A stretch of DNA of 35,088 nt. Origin: an uncultured Azonexus sp. GTDB lineage: Bacteria; Pseudomonadota; Gammaproteobacteria; Burkholderiales; Rhodocyclaceae. Of the stretch, positions 27,372 to 34,874 are shown piece by piece; within the stretch, counting starts at the first letter, position 1, and each line of letters starts with the position of its first letter. Made by a program: the position numbers and the translations under genes. The notes under the pieces were generated by a model that saw nothing but the letters and a program-made list of their open reading frames with translations, did no database searches and was not told the origin of the DNA. Location of the stretch: positions 1-35,088 of the forward strand of contig CALJZP010000216.1 in NCBI GenBank assembly GCA_937983545.1, written 5' to 3'.

Positions 27372-27394
27372 TTATCCCCAAAAGCTGTGGATAA
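27372..27394. promoter_or_regulatory. Pair of DnaA-box-like sequences
   Basis: TTATCCCCA (27372-27380) and TGTGGATAA (27386-27394) are inverted; the second is a perfect TTATCCACA box on the minus strand, the first has one mismatch. They lie in the 386-base gap between the divergent chemoreceptor and second metY-like gene. No other boxes are seen around them, so this is not an origin. Confidence 0.4.
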
Positions 27395-27509
27395 GTTTGG
27401 GGGCAGGGGCTTGGCAGGTTCTCTACGGCCTTGTCCAGCAAGGAAAATTGATACCTTGCCCAACAATTGGGCTTTGGTATGGGGCATCATAGATATTTCG
27501 CACTATCCC

Positions 27510-27527
27510 GATATAAGCAACGAAGAA
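27510..27527 (+). promoter_or_regulatory. Regulatory words upstream of the second metY-like gene
   Basis: GATATAAGCAACG (27510-27522) carries the (C/T)ATAAG core and overlaps the reverse complement of TTCTTCGTT (27519-27527), the word that also precedes metY and metN. It lies about 80 bases before the start codon. Confidence 0.45.
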
Positions 27528-27596
27528 AAGCTGATTTGCCGCGCGCCGAGCGGGTGCGTAGCATCCGGGACTTACCGATTGCCCTAGCCACTGACC

Positions 27597-28886
27597 ATGA
27601 CCTATCGTTTCGACACCCTTTCCCTGCATGCCGGCCAGGTACCGGACAGCCAGTACGGCGCCCGCGCCCAGCCGATTTACCTGAGCTCATCGTTCGTCTT
27701 CAAGGATGCCGACCAGGCCGCGTCGCTGTTCAATATGGAACGGGCGGGGCATGTCTATTCGCGTATCTCCAACCCGACCAATGCCGTGCTCGAAGAGCGC
27801 ATTGCGGCGCTGGAGGGCGGTGTCGGCGCCATCGCCGTGGCATCCGGGCAGGCCGCCCTGCATCTGGCCATCACCACGCTGATGGGGGCCGGCAGCCACA
27901 TCGTCGCCAGCCGTTCGTTGTATGGCGGCTCGCACAACCTGCTCGAATACACGCTGCCGCGTTTCGGCATCGAGACTACCTTCGTCGATACGCGCGATCT
28001 CGATGCCTGGCGTGCGGCGATCCGTCCGGAAACGCGCTTGCTGTTCGGCGAAACCGTCGGGAATCCGGGGCTGGATGTGCTCGATATCCCGCGCGTGTCG
28101 GCGCTGGCCCACGAACATGGGCTGCCGCTGCTGGTCGATTCGACCTTCACGCCGCCCTGGCTGCTCAGGCCTTTCGATCATGGTGCCGACCTCGTCTTTC
28201 ATTCGGCGACCAAGTTCCTGTCCGGTCACGGCACGGTGATCGGCGGCGTGGTGGTCGATTCCGGCGCCTTCGACTGGGTGGCGAGCGGCAAATTCCCGAC
28301 GCTCAGCGATCCGTACGAGGGCTTCCACGATATGGTGTTTACCGAGGAATCCACGGTTGCCGCCTTTTTGCTGCGTGCACGGCGCGAGGGCCTGCGCGAC
28401 TTTGGCGCCTGTCTCAGCCCGCTCAATGCCTTCCAGATTTTGCAGGGCATGGAAACCCTGCCGCTGCGCATGGCGCGCCACATCGAGAATACACAGAAGG
28501 TGGTTGCCCATCTGGCGGCTCAGATCGGCACCACGGTCTCGGCCGTGAATCATCCGGACCTGCCGGAGCATCCCGATCACGAACTGGCCAAGCGCCTGCT
28601 GCCGCGCGGCAGCAGTTCGGTATTCACCTTCAACCTGGCCGGTGGACGCGCCGCCGGGCGCAAGTTCATCGAGGCGCTCAAGGTTTTCTCGCACCTGGCC
28701 AATGTGGGCGATGCCAAGTCGCTGGTCATCCATCCGGCATCGACGACGCACTTCCGCATGTCCGACGAGGCCTTGGTCGCTGCCGGCATCCATCCCGGCA
28801 CCATCCGCCTGTCCATCGGACTCGAGGACCCCAAGGATCTGATCGACGACATCAACCGCGGCCTGGCCGCCGCAGCGAGGGCCTGA
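27597..28886 (+). CDS. Second MetY-like O-acylhomoserine sulfhydrylase
   Basis: A 429-residue PLP enzyme of the Cys/Met metabolism family. PLP Lys206 is in HSATKFLSGHG; ALEGGVGAIAVASGQAALHLAIT, VHSRI-type contact YSRISNPTNAVLEERIAAL and [22 protein letters not shown] are typical. It is clearly a paralogue of the MetY at 14915 but diverged, and lacks that protein's N-terminal extension. It probably joins sulfide (or methanethiol) to an O-acylhomoserine; whether it prefers the acetyl or succinyl form cannot be judged. The upstream ribosome site is weak. It is followed after three bases by an alpha/beta-hydrolase gene. Confidence 0.9.
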   Translation: MTYRFDTLSLHAGQVPDSQYGARAQPIYLSSSFVFKDADQAASLFNMERAGHVYSRISNPTNAVLEERIAALEGGVGAIAVASGQAALHLAITTLMGAGSHIVASRSLYGGSHNLLEYTLPRFGIETTFVDTRDLDAWRAAIRPETRLLFGETVGNPGLDVLDIPRVSALAHEHGLPLLVDSTFTPPWLLRPFDHGADLVFHSATKFLSGHGTVIGGVVVDSGAFDWVASGKFPTLSDPYEGFHDMVFTEESTVAAFLLRARREGLRDFGACLSPLNAFQILQGMETLPLRMARHIENTQKVVAHLAAQIGTTVSAVNHPDLPEHPDHELAKRLLPRGSSSVFTFNLAGGRAAGRKFIEALKVFSHLANVGDAKSLVIHPASTTHFRMSDEALVAAGIHPGTIRLSIGLEDPKDLIDDINRGLAAAARA

Positions 28887-28889
28887 ACC

Positions 28890-29693
28890 ATGCAGATCAC
28901 GGTTAACGGACACGCTACCTATGTCTACACCGGCGGCAAGAAGTTGGATGCGGCTGCGGTCGACCGTCAGCCGGTCGTCGTTTTCATCCACGGCGCGCAG
29001 CAGGACCATTCGTGCTGGGGATTGCAAAGCCGCTGGTTCGCCCACCATGGATTTTCGGTACTGGCGCCCGACCTGCCGGGGCACGGCCTCAGTGCCGGTG
29101 AGCCGCTCGGCTCGGTCGAGCGCATTGCCGACTGGATCGTTGCCTTGCTCGATACGCTGGGTGTAGCCCAGGCACGCATTGTTGGCCACAGCATGGGTTC
29201 GCTGGTGACAGTCGAACTGGCGGTGCGCCATGCCGGACGCGTCAAGCAGGCGGCGCTGATCGGCACCTCGCTGCCGATGCCGGTTGCCCCGGTGCTGCTC
29301 GACGCCGCGCGCGACAATGAGCCGAAGGCGGCCGCGATGATCAACGACTGGTCTTATTCGGCTGGCGGCCAGATCGGCGGCAACACGGTGCCCGGATTAT
29401 GGCTGCTCGGTGTCAACCAACGCCTCATGGCACGCCAGAAACCGGGTGTCTTTCACGCCGACCTGGCTGCCTGCAATGCCTATGCGCGGACGCTGGACAC
29501 GCTGTCGGCGATTGCTGCGCCGGTACTCGTGATTGCCGGAAGCCAGGACAAGATGACCTCGCCCAAGGTCGCCAAAGCCGTGCAGGCGGCGATTCCCGGT
29601 GCCCGTTTGGCGACGATCGAGGGGGGCGGCCATGCGTTGATGGCCGAACGCCCCGATGCCGTGCTTGATGCACTGATCGCCTTCCTGGTTTAG
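28890..29693 (+). CDS. Alpha/beta hydrolase
   Basis: A 267-residue alpha/beta-hydrolase-fold protein. The oxyanion region is FIHGAQQDHSCWG, the nucleophile elbow GHSMGS, the acid strand PVLVIAGSQDKMTSP and the catalytic His in EGGGHALMAERP. There is no signal peptide. The substrate is unknown. The start lies three bases after the MetY-like gene, so the two are co-translated; an ester such as an O-acyl amino acid or thioester linked to methionine metabolism is possible, but this is inference. Confidence 0.88.
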   Translation: MQITVNGHATYVYTGGKKLDAAAVDRQPVVVFIHGAQQDHSCWGLQSRWFAHHGFSVLAPDLPGHGLSAGEPLGSVERIADWIVALLDTLGVAQARIVGHSMGSLVTVELAVRHAGRVKQAALIGTSLPMPVAPVLLDAARDNEPKAAAMINDWSYSAGGQIGGNTVPGLWLLGVNQRLMARQKPGVFHADLAACNAYARTLDTLSAIAAPVLVIAGSQDKMTSPKVAKAVQAAIPGARLATIEGGGHALMAERPDAVLDALIAFLV

Positions 29694-30017
29694 GCGATAT
29701 TCGCCGGGAGCGGTTGTACCGCCCCTGACGCCATGGTCGACGAGGCTTTCAAGGCTTTCGTCGGCCATGATCCGGCACGTACCTGCTGTGCCCACTTTGT
29801 CGGCGCAGCATCGACAGGATGTGCCGCGAACGGCGCATCGCCCTCCATGCCGAACACGGCTATCGCTGCTCTTGCCCCTCACCAGACGGGCATGTCGGTA
29901 AAACGAAGCGAAGCATAAGCATAGACAAAGTTCTTCGTTGGCTTGGTGGCTGTGGGCATCCAAAGTAAAGCCTTCACAACACCACAACGCCGGCGTTTCC
30001 GGCGGCGAACAGCAGCC
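29694..30017. other. Intergenic region before metN
   Basis: A 324-base gap. It contains the sulfur-gene site at 29913-29939 and otherwise no gene I can support. A 61-codon open frame at 29733-29918 has no ribosome site and an unlikely composition. No terminator or known riboswitch was recognised. Confidence 0.5.
29913..29939 (+). promoter_or_regulatory. Sulfur/methionine regulatory site upstream of metN
   Basis: GCATAAGCATAGACAAA (29913-29929) is 16/17 identical to the site upstream of cysT, and CATAAG-N11-TTCTTCGTT (29914-29939) has the same spacing as the site before metY. It therefore links the sulfate-permease and methionine sets. The binder is unknown. Confidence 0.55.
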
Positions 30018-30917
30018 ATGAGTATTCATTCATCAACACCTGACAGCAGTCCCATCATCGAACTGGAGTCGGTGCGCAAAGCCTACACCTTGCCCGATGG
30101 ACAAGGTTTCGATGCGGTTCATCCGATTTCCCTGAGTATTGCGCGTGGCGATGTGTTCGGGCTGATCGGCACGAGCGGTGCCGGTAAATCCACGCTGTTG
30201 CGTCTGATCAATCTGCTCGAACAGCCCGATGCGGGCAGTGTCAAGGTTGCCGGGCGTGATCTGACGGCGCTTGGACGGCGTGCCTTGCGCGAAGCCCGGC
30301 AGAACATCGGCATGATCTTCCAGCAGTTCAATCTGCTGCAGAACGCCACGGTGTACGACAACGTCGCTTTTCCGCTGCGCATCCACGGCCATCATTCGCG
30401 GGCCGAGATCGATGCGCGGGTGCGTGAGTGCCTGGCGCTGGTCGGTCTCTCCGACAAGTCGGCAAGCTATCCGGCGCGCCTGTCCGGTGGCCAGAAACAG
30501 CGCGTGGCGATTGCCCGTGCTCTGGCGCCGCGTCCCGACGTGCTGCTGTGCGATGAGCCAACTTCGGCGCTGGACAGCGAGACGACGCGTTCGCTGCTGC
30601 AGACCTTGCGCGACATCAATCGGGATCTGGGTGTGACCATCGTGATCGTGACCCATGAACTGGCTGTCGTCGATCAGCTGTGCAGCCATGTCGCCGTGCT
30701 TGAGCACGGTCGCCTGATCGAACAATTTGCCATCGATGCACCCGCCGAGTCGCGTCGCAGCGCACTCGGGCGCGAGCTGGCCGAACTGGTCGCCGAACGT
30801 CAGTGGCGGGAGGCGCGGCTGGCAGCCGCCGCCGAAGTCGTGCCCATCAGATCGCCGGGTGCCGTGGCGCCGGCAGCCGTTTCCCCTATTCATACAGCGA
30901 AGGTTTCCTATGCCTGA
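30018..30917 (+). CDS. metN: Methionine ABC transporter ATPase (MetN), short form
   Basis: A 299-residue ATPase of the methionine importer. Walker A is GTSGAGKST (51-59), the Q-loop MIFQQFNLLQ, the signature LSGGQKQR (155-162), Walker B VLLCDEPTSALD, and the switch His in VTHELAVVDQL. Standard MetN is about 340 residues and ends in the NIL (C2) domain that binds methionine and shuts off transport. Here residues 240-299 form only a short Ala/Arg-rich tail with no such domain, so this feedback is probably absent. The ATG at 30018 was chosen from the alignment of the fold; the ribosome site is weak. It overlaps metI by eight bases. Confidence 0.9.
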   Translation: MSIHSSTPDSSPIIELESVRKAYTLPDGQGFDAVHPISLSIARGDVFGLIGTSGAGKSTLLRLINLLEQPDAGSVKVAGRDLTALGRRALREARQNIGMIFQQFNLLQNATVYDNVAFPLRIHGHHSRAEIDARVRECLALVGLSDKSASYPARLSGGQKQRVAIARALAPRPDVLLCDEPTSALDSETTRSLLQTLRDINRDLGVTIVIVTHELAVVDQLCSHVAVLEHGRLIEQFAIDAPAESRRSALGRELAELVAERQWREARLAAAAEVVPIRSPGAVAPAAVSPIHTAKVSYA

Positions 30918-31572
30918 GTCGTTTATCGAGCTACTGCCCGAGTTGTGGGTCGCTATCGGCCAGACCTTTACGATGCTCGGCATCGGACTGAGCGCGGCGG
31001 TCTTCATCGGCGGCCCGCTGGGCGTGCTGCTGTTCCTCTTGAGTCCCGGACAGTCGCTTGCGCACAAGCCGTCGTATCTGGTGTTGAGCTGGATCGTCAA
31101 TACCGTGCGTTCCTTCCCGTTCATCATCCTGATGGTCGCGCTGGTGCCGTTCACCCGTCTGGTGGCCGGGACATCGATCGGTCCGTTGGCGGCTGCCGTG
31201 CCGCTGTCGGTGGCGGCGATTCCCTATCTCGCCCGGCTGGTCGAGCAGACCCTGCGCGAAGTGCCGCGCGGCGTGATCGAGGCCGCGCATGCCATGGGAG
31301 CTTCGGAGTGGCAGATCGTCTGGCGGGTACTCGTGCTCGAAGCGCGCAGCGGTCTGATCCTGGCCCTGACCGTGCTCGCGGTCAGCTTCCTCTCCTACTC
31401 GGCCATTGCCGGCGTCGTCGGTGGCGGCGGCATTGGCGACCTGGCGATCCGCTACGGCTACTACCGTTTCGAGACCGACATCATGCTGGTGACGGTCGCG
31501 CTGCTTATCGTCATCGTCCAGATTATCCAGTTCGGCGGCAATGCCATCGCCCACCGCCTCGATAAACGTTGA
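30910..31572 (+). CDS. metI: Methionine ABC permease (MetI)
   Basis: A 220-residue inner-membrane permease. About five membrane segments are visible, with the family signatures NTVRSFPFIILMVALVPFTRL, the EAA loop EVPRGVIEAAHAMGASEWQIVWRVLVLEA, and SYSAIAGVVGGGGIGDLAIRYGYYRFE. The start overlaps metN by eight bases. Length and motifs match MetI. It transports methionine, perhaps both D and L forms, with MetN and MetQ. Confidence 0.95.
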   Translation: MPESFIELLPELWVAIGQTFTMLGIGLSAAVFIGGPLGVLLFLLSPGQSLAHKPSYLVLSWIVNTVRSFPFIILMVALVPFTRLVAGTSIGPLAAAVPLSVAAIPYLARLVEQTLREVPRGVIEAAHAMGASEWQIVWRVLVLEARSGLILALTVLAVSFLSYSAIAGVVGGGGIGDLAIRYGYYRFETDIMLVTVALLIVIVQIIQFGGNAIAHRLDKR

Positions 31573-31616
31573 ATTTCCCTTCCCCAACTTCAATATCGTT
31601 TCCAGGAGTCCTAACC

Positions 31617-32429
31617 ATGTCTTTTTCCCGTCGCAATCTTCTGCTGGGTGCTTTTGCCGCCGTCGTCGGCTTGTCGGGCAATCTCGCCCACGCCCAGGCC
31701 AAAAAGGAACTGACCATCGGCACCACCGCCGGCTCGAATATCGAGGTGCTGCGCCGCGGCATCCAGCCGCAGCTTGAGCAGAAGGGCTACAAGGTCAAGC
31801 TGGTCGAGTTCAGCGACTACGTCCAGCCCAACCATGCACTGGCCCAGGGCGCGCTTGACGCCAACTACTTCCAGCACGTCATCTATCTGAAGAACTTCGC
31901 CGAGAAGAACAAGCTCGATCTGGTCGACATCGTCCAGGGCCCGATTGCACCGCTCGGCCTCTATTCGCGCAAGTTCAAAACCGTTGCGGATGTACGCGAC
32001 GGGGCACGCATCGCGGTTCCCAACGATCCGACCAATCTGGCCCGTACCTTCGTCTTCCTGGAACAGTATGGCCTGGTCAAGGCAAAGCCGGGCGTCGATC
32101 CGCTGAAGGTGACCGAGAAAGACCTCGCCGAAAATCCGAAGCATCTGAAATTCATTCCGCTGGAAGCGGCACAACTGCCGCGCGCCCTTGATGACACCGA
32201 TTTTTCCGTCATCAACGGCAACTTTGCCATCTCGTCGGGCCTGAAACTGACCGAGGCGGTCGCCCTGGAAAAGACGCCGGACTACTACCTGCTGGTGGCT
32301 GCTGTCCGTACTCAGGACAAGAACGCACCGTGGGCCGCCGATATTACCGCCGCCTTCAAGACCAAGTTCTTCAAGGAGGTGCTCGACAAGCACTTCCCGG
32401 GCTATGCCCGTCCGGCCGCACTGCAGTAA
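31617..32429 (+). CDS. metQ: Methionine-binding protein (MetQ)
   Basis: A 270-residue substrate-binding protein of the NlpA/MetQ family. The signal sequence RRNLLLGAFAAVVGLSGNLAHA has a twin-Arg-free n-region and ends in AHA|Q; there is no lipobox cysteine, so unlike most MetQ it should be soluble in the periplasm. The mature part has LTIGTTAGSNIEVLRRG, FSDYVQPNHALAQGALDANYFQHVIYL and ALDDTDFSVINGNFA, all diagnostic. The ATG at 31617 follows CAGGAG. It lies 44 bases after metI. Confidence 0.95.
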   Translation: MSFSRRNLLLGAFAAVVGLSGNLAHAQAKKELTIGTTAGSNIEVLRRGIQPQLEQKGYKVKLVEFSDYVQPNHALAQGALDANYFQHVIYLKNFAEKNKLDLVDIVQGPIAPLGLYSRKFKTVADVRDGARIAVPNDPTNLARTFVFLEQYGLVKAKPGVDPLKVTEKDLAENPKHLKFIPLEAAQLPRALDDTDFSVINGNFAISSGLKLTEAVALEKTPDYYLLVAAVRTQDKNAPWAADITAAFKTKFFKEVLDKHFPGYARPAALQ

Positions 32430-32446
32430 GCGAGGGGGCTTGGGCC

Positions 32447-33034
32447 ATGGCTGTACTGGTGCGATTTGATGCCAAGGGAAGTTGGGGCAAGGTGCTGCTT
32501 GATGCCCAGGCTGTTGGCGACGCGCTGCGCAGCCTTGGCCTGAGCTATGGCAGCTGGCCTCGGCGCGCTGTCGGTGACGGCAGTCTCGATGCCGTGCTGG
32601 CGGCCTATGGCCCGGAACTCGACGGCCTGAAATCTCAGCTGTCGATTCGGCATGTCGACCGTGTCACCGTGAAACCGGGCAATCCGGACTGGCCGTTACT
32701 GCGCCAGCGCTTCCTTGCCGAGCACACCCATGCCGATGCGGAGATCCGGTATTTCCTCAGCGGCAGTGGGTTGTTCTATATCCGCTGCAGCGACGGGCAT
32801 CTTGCGTTGCTGTGCGAAGCCGGAGACTGGATTGTCGTACCGGCCGGAATGCCGCACTTTTTCGATGCCGGTGAACATCCCGATTTCGATGCGCTCCGCC
32901 TGTTCAGTATTCCCCAAGGCTGGGAGGCCGATTTCACCGGTTCCCAGACTTCCCGGTTGCCGACCTTCGACGAATTCCGCGTACGCTTGCATGAACTGCG
33001 GGCGGCAGAGGGAGCTGTTCCCAGCACCCCTTGA
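32447..33034 (+). CDS. mtnD: Acireductone dioxygenase
   Basis: A 195-residue cupin of the acireductone dioxygenase family, which acts in the methionine salvage pathway to give the keto acid precursor of methionine. Metal ligands are His93, His95 and Glu99 (EHTHADAEIRY) and His137 (MPHFFDAG), the family set. PRRAVGDGSLDAVLAAYGPELDGL and LFSIPQGWEADFTG also fit. The start ATG is at 32447, 17 bases after metQ, so it is probably read with metNIQ. No other salvage gene (mtnA, B, C, K) is in the window, so the rest of the pathway must be elsewhere or absent. Confidence 0.93.
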   Translation: MAVLVRFDAKGSWGKVLLDAQAVGDALRSLGLSYGSWPRRAVGDGSLDAVLAAYGPELDGLKSQLSIRHVDRVTVKPGNPDWPLLRQRFLAEHTHADAEIRYFLSGSGLFYIRCSDGHLALLCEAGDWIVVPAGMPHFFDAGEHPDFDALRLFSIPQGWEADFTGSQTSRLPTFDEFRVRLHELRAAEGAVPSTP

Positions 33035-33076
33035 ATGGAGGGCCCCGCACACGGAAAAACACGACGATGTATGGAA

Positions 33077-33108
33077 GAAAGCCCGGCTTGGCCGGGCTTT
33101 CCGTTTTT
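33077..33108. terminator. Terminator between convergent genes
   Basis: An 11-bp perfect stem GAAAGCCCGGC/GCCGGGCTTTC with a three-base loop, followed by CGTTTTT. It ends the metNIQ-mtnD transcript and overlaps the stop codon of the minus-strand PaaK-like gene. Confidence 0.94.
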
Positions 33109-34454
33109 CAGTTCCAGACGTTCTGGCGTCTGTCCTCGACCCGCTTGGCCTTGTGCGTGGCGCGGGGCAGGGTGTCGGGCGGCAGGATGGCGATGCGGGC
33201 GCTGACGCCGGTGATGGACTTGAGGTGGCCGGCAAAGCGATGGGCGAGTTCAGCATCGCGCGAGGCGTCGGCGGCAGCGCGTTCGATCTCGACGGTGAGG
33301 ATGTCGAGATGGTTGTCGCGTTCGACGATGAGCTTGTATTCGCCGGTCAGGTCGTGGTCCTTGCGGGCAATGGCTTCGATGTCGCTGGGGAAGATGTTCA
33401 CGCCCTTGATGATGAGCATGTCGTCGAGCCGTCCGTGCGTGCCGAGCATGCGCTGCGAGGTTCGGCCGCAGGTGCAGGGCTCGTTGGTGAAGCTGACGAT
33501 GTCACCGGTGCGGAAGCGGATCATCGGGCGAGCCGCTTTCTTCAGCGTGGTCAGCACGAGTTCGCCGCGTTCGCCTTCGGCCACCGGTTCCTGGGTTTCC
33601 GGATCGAGCACCTCGACGAGGATGTGGTCCTCGGCCCAGTGCAGCCCGTGCTGTTCCTCGCACATGCCGGCGCAGGAGCCGAAGATGTCGGACAGCCCGT
33701 AGTAGTCATAGACCTTGGCGCCCCACAGCGCCTCGATACGCTGACGGGTTTCCGGGATCGAGCCGCCGGGTTCGCCGGCGACGAAGATACGCTTGATGGC
33801 AAGGTCTTTTTTCGGATCGATGCCTTCCTTGATGGCCGTTTCGCCGAGGTACCAGGCGTAGGAAGGGGTCGTCCAGATGGCTGTCGCCTGGAACTGTTTG
33901 GCGATGGCGAGCAGGCGTTCGGAGGGGACGGTGCCGGCGTGGATGGACAGCGCGCCGAGCTTCTGGGCGCCGAGCACGCAGGGGCCGCCAACGAAGAGCG
34001 AGAAATTCAGCGAGTGGCAGTAGCGGTCTTCCGGACGCAGGCCGGACGACCAGAACTGGCGGGCCTCGTAATCCATCCAGTCGTCGAAATCCTGGGCGGT
34101 GAAGGGCGACGCGGTGGGCACGCCGGTCGAGCCGCTGGAAGCCGAGATATAGACAATGTCGCGCTCGGGCACGGCGACCAGATCGCCAAAGGGCGGCACC
34201 GCTTCCTGGCGCTCGCGCAGCACCTTCTTTTCGATGAAGGGGAAGCGGCGGATGTCTGCCAGTGTTTTCACGTCGTCCGGATGCACGCCGGCCGCATCGA
34301 AGCTGGCCTTGTAGTAGGGCGAGTTGGCGTAGGCGTGGTGCAGGTGCTTTTTGAGCAGCTCGAGCTTGAGGGTATCCCACTCCGCACGCGATTGGGTTTC
34401 GAGCTTTTCGTCCCAGTATTTTGGGGCGCTTACAGTATTGGTTTGATTGGGCAT
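33108..34454 (-). CDS. Phenylacetate-CoA ligase family (PaaK-like) enzyme
   Basis: A 448-residue adenylate-forming enzyme related to PaaK, which activates an aromatic or similar acid to its CoA thioester. The AMP-binding P-loop is ISASSGSTGVPT; YYGLSDIFGS, RFRTGDIVSF and the C-terminal domain motif GRLDDMLIIKGVNIFPSDIEAI follow. Cysteines in SCAGMCEE and EPCTCGR may bind zinc, as in PaaK relatives. The start at 34454 has AAGGA upstream. No phenylacetate genes lie nearby; instead its promoter carries a site 16/18 identical to that of sbp, so it may serve a sulfur-linked or other catabolic step. The substrate is not known. Confidence 0.9.
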   Translation of the reverse strand: MPNQTNTVSAPKYWDEKLETQSRAEWDTLKLELLKKHLHHAYANSPYYKASFDAAGVHPDDVKTLADIRRFPFIEKKVLRERQEAVPPFGDLVAVPERDIVYISASSGSTGVPTASPFTAQDFDDWMDYEARQFWSSGLRPEDRYCHSLNFSLFVGGPCVLGAQKLGALSIHAGTVPSERLLAIAKQFQATAIWTTPSYAWYLGETAIKEGIDPKKDLAIKRIFVAGEPGGSIPETRQRIEALWGAKVYDYYGLSDIFGSCAGMCEEQHGLHWAEDHILVEVLDPETQEPVAEGERGELVLTTLKKAARPMIRFRTGDIVSFTNEPCTCGRTSQRMLGTHGRLDDMLIIKGVNIFPSDIEAIARKDHDLTGEYKLIVERDNHLDILTVEIERAAADASRDAELAHRFAGHLKSITGVSARIAILPPDTLPRATHKAKRVEDRRQNVWN

Positions 34455-34511
34455 TGATGCTGTCCTTAAGGAAGGGTCGCATCATTTTCCCGGTGTTCCC
34501 CAAGGTCACGG

Positions 34512-34539
34512 AACGACGTTATTCTTATGTGCTTATAGC
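34512..34539 (-). promoter_or_regulatory. Sulfur-regulon site upstream of the PaaK-like gene
   Basis: On the minus strand the interval reads GCTATAAGCACATAAG and continues to CATAAGAATAACGTCGTT, with two ATAAG cores. The second word matches 16/18 bases of the site upstream of sbp (1892-1909). It sits about 60-85 bases before the start codon. Confidence 0.5.
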
Positions 34540-34568
34540 GTTTCTGCAGGACGGATTGTCCGCTGGCA

Positions 34569-34874
34569 TCACCCGCAATCGTCGGGACAATAGCTCTGCC
34601 GGACCAAGCTGATGAAATTTTTCAGGCGCACGTCACTGATGGCATAGAGGACCCGATTGGCCTCCTTGCGGGATGTGAGTAGACGGAAGTGTTGAAGGGT
34701 GGCGAGATGCTGGGTGATATTGGGTTGCGATGTCCCCACCTGGGTTCTGATATCGCCAACGCAGCGTTCTCCTTCGGCCAGCAGGCAGACGATGGCCAGG
34801 CGGGTCGGGTGAGCAACCGCCCTGATGCGATGAGCGGTTAACTCGATTTCCTTGTCATCCCAAAGAGCAGTCAT
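34569..34874 (-). CDS. ArsR-family regulator with four cysteines
   Basis: A 101-residue winged-helix regulator: HRIRAVAHPTRLAIVCLLAEGERCVGDIRTQVGTSQPNITQHLATLQHFRLLTSRKEANRVLYAI. It has Cys30, Cys38 and a C-terminal pair Cys96 and Cys100 (YCPDDC). The typical metal site ELCVCDL is replaced by GERCVGDI. Cysteines in an early helix and in the last helix are reminiscent of the persulfide sensors BigR and SqrR, so a sulfur or redox signal is possible. The ATG overlaps the stop of the partial sulfate-binding gene as ATGA, so they are one operon and are translated together. Confidence 0.92.
   Translation of the reverse strand: MTALWDDKEIELTAHRIRAVAHPTRLAIVCLLAEGERCVGDIRTQVGTSQPNITQHLATLQHFRLLTSRKEANRVLYAISDVRLKNFISLVRQSYCPDDCG

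Noticed and set aside
27372-27394. Replication origin
   Set aside because: Only two DnaA boxes, no AT-rich unwinding element of the expected size, and no dnaA, dnaN or parAB nearby.
29733-29918. 61-codon frame upstream of metN
   Set aside because: No ribosome site and no recognisable features; it runs into the regulatory site.
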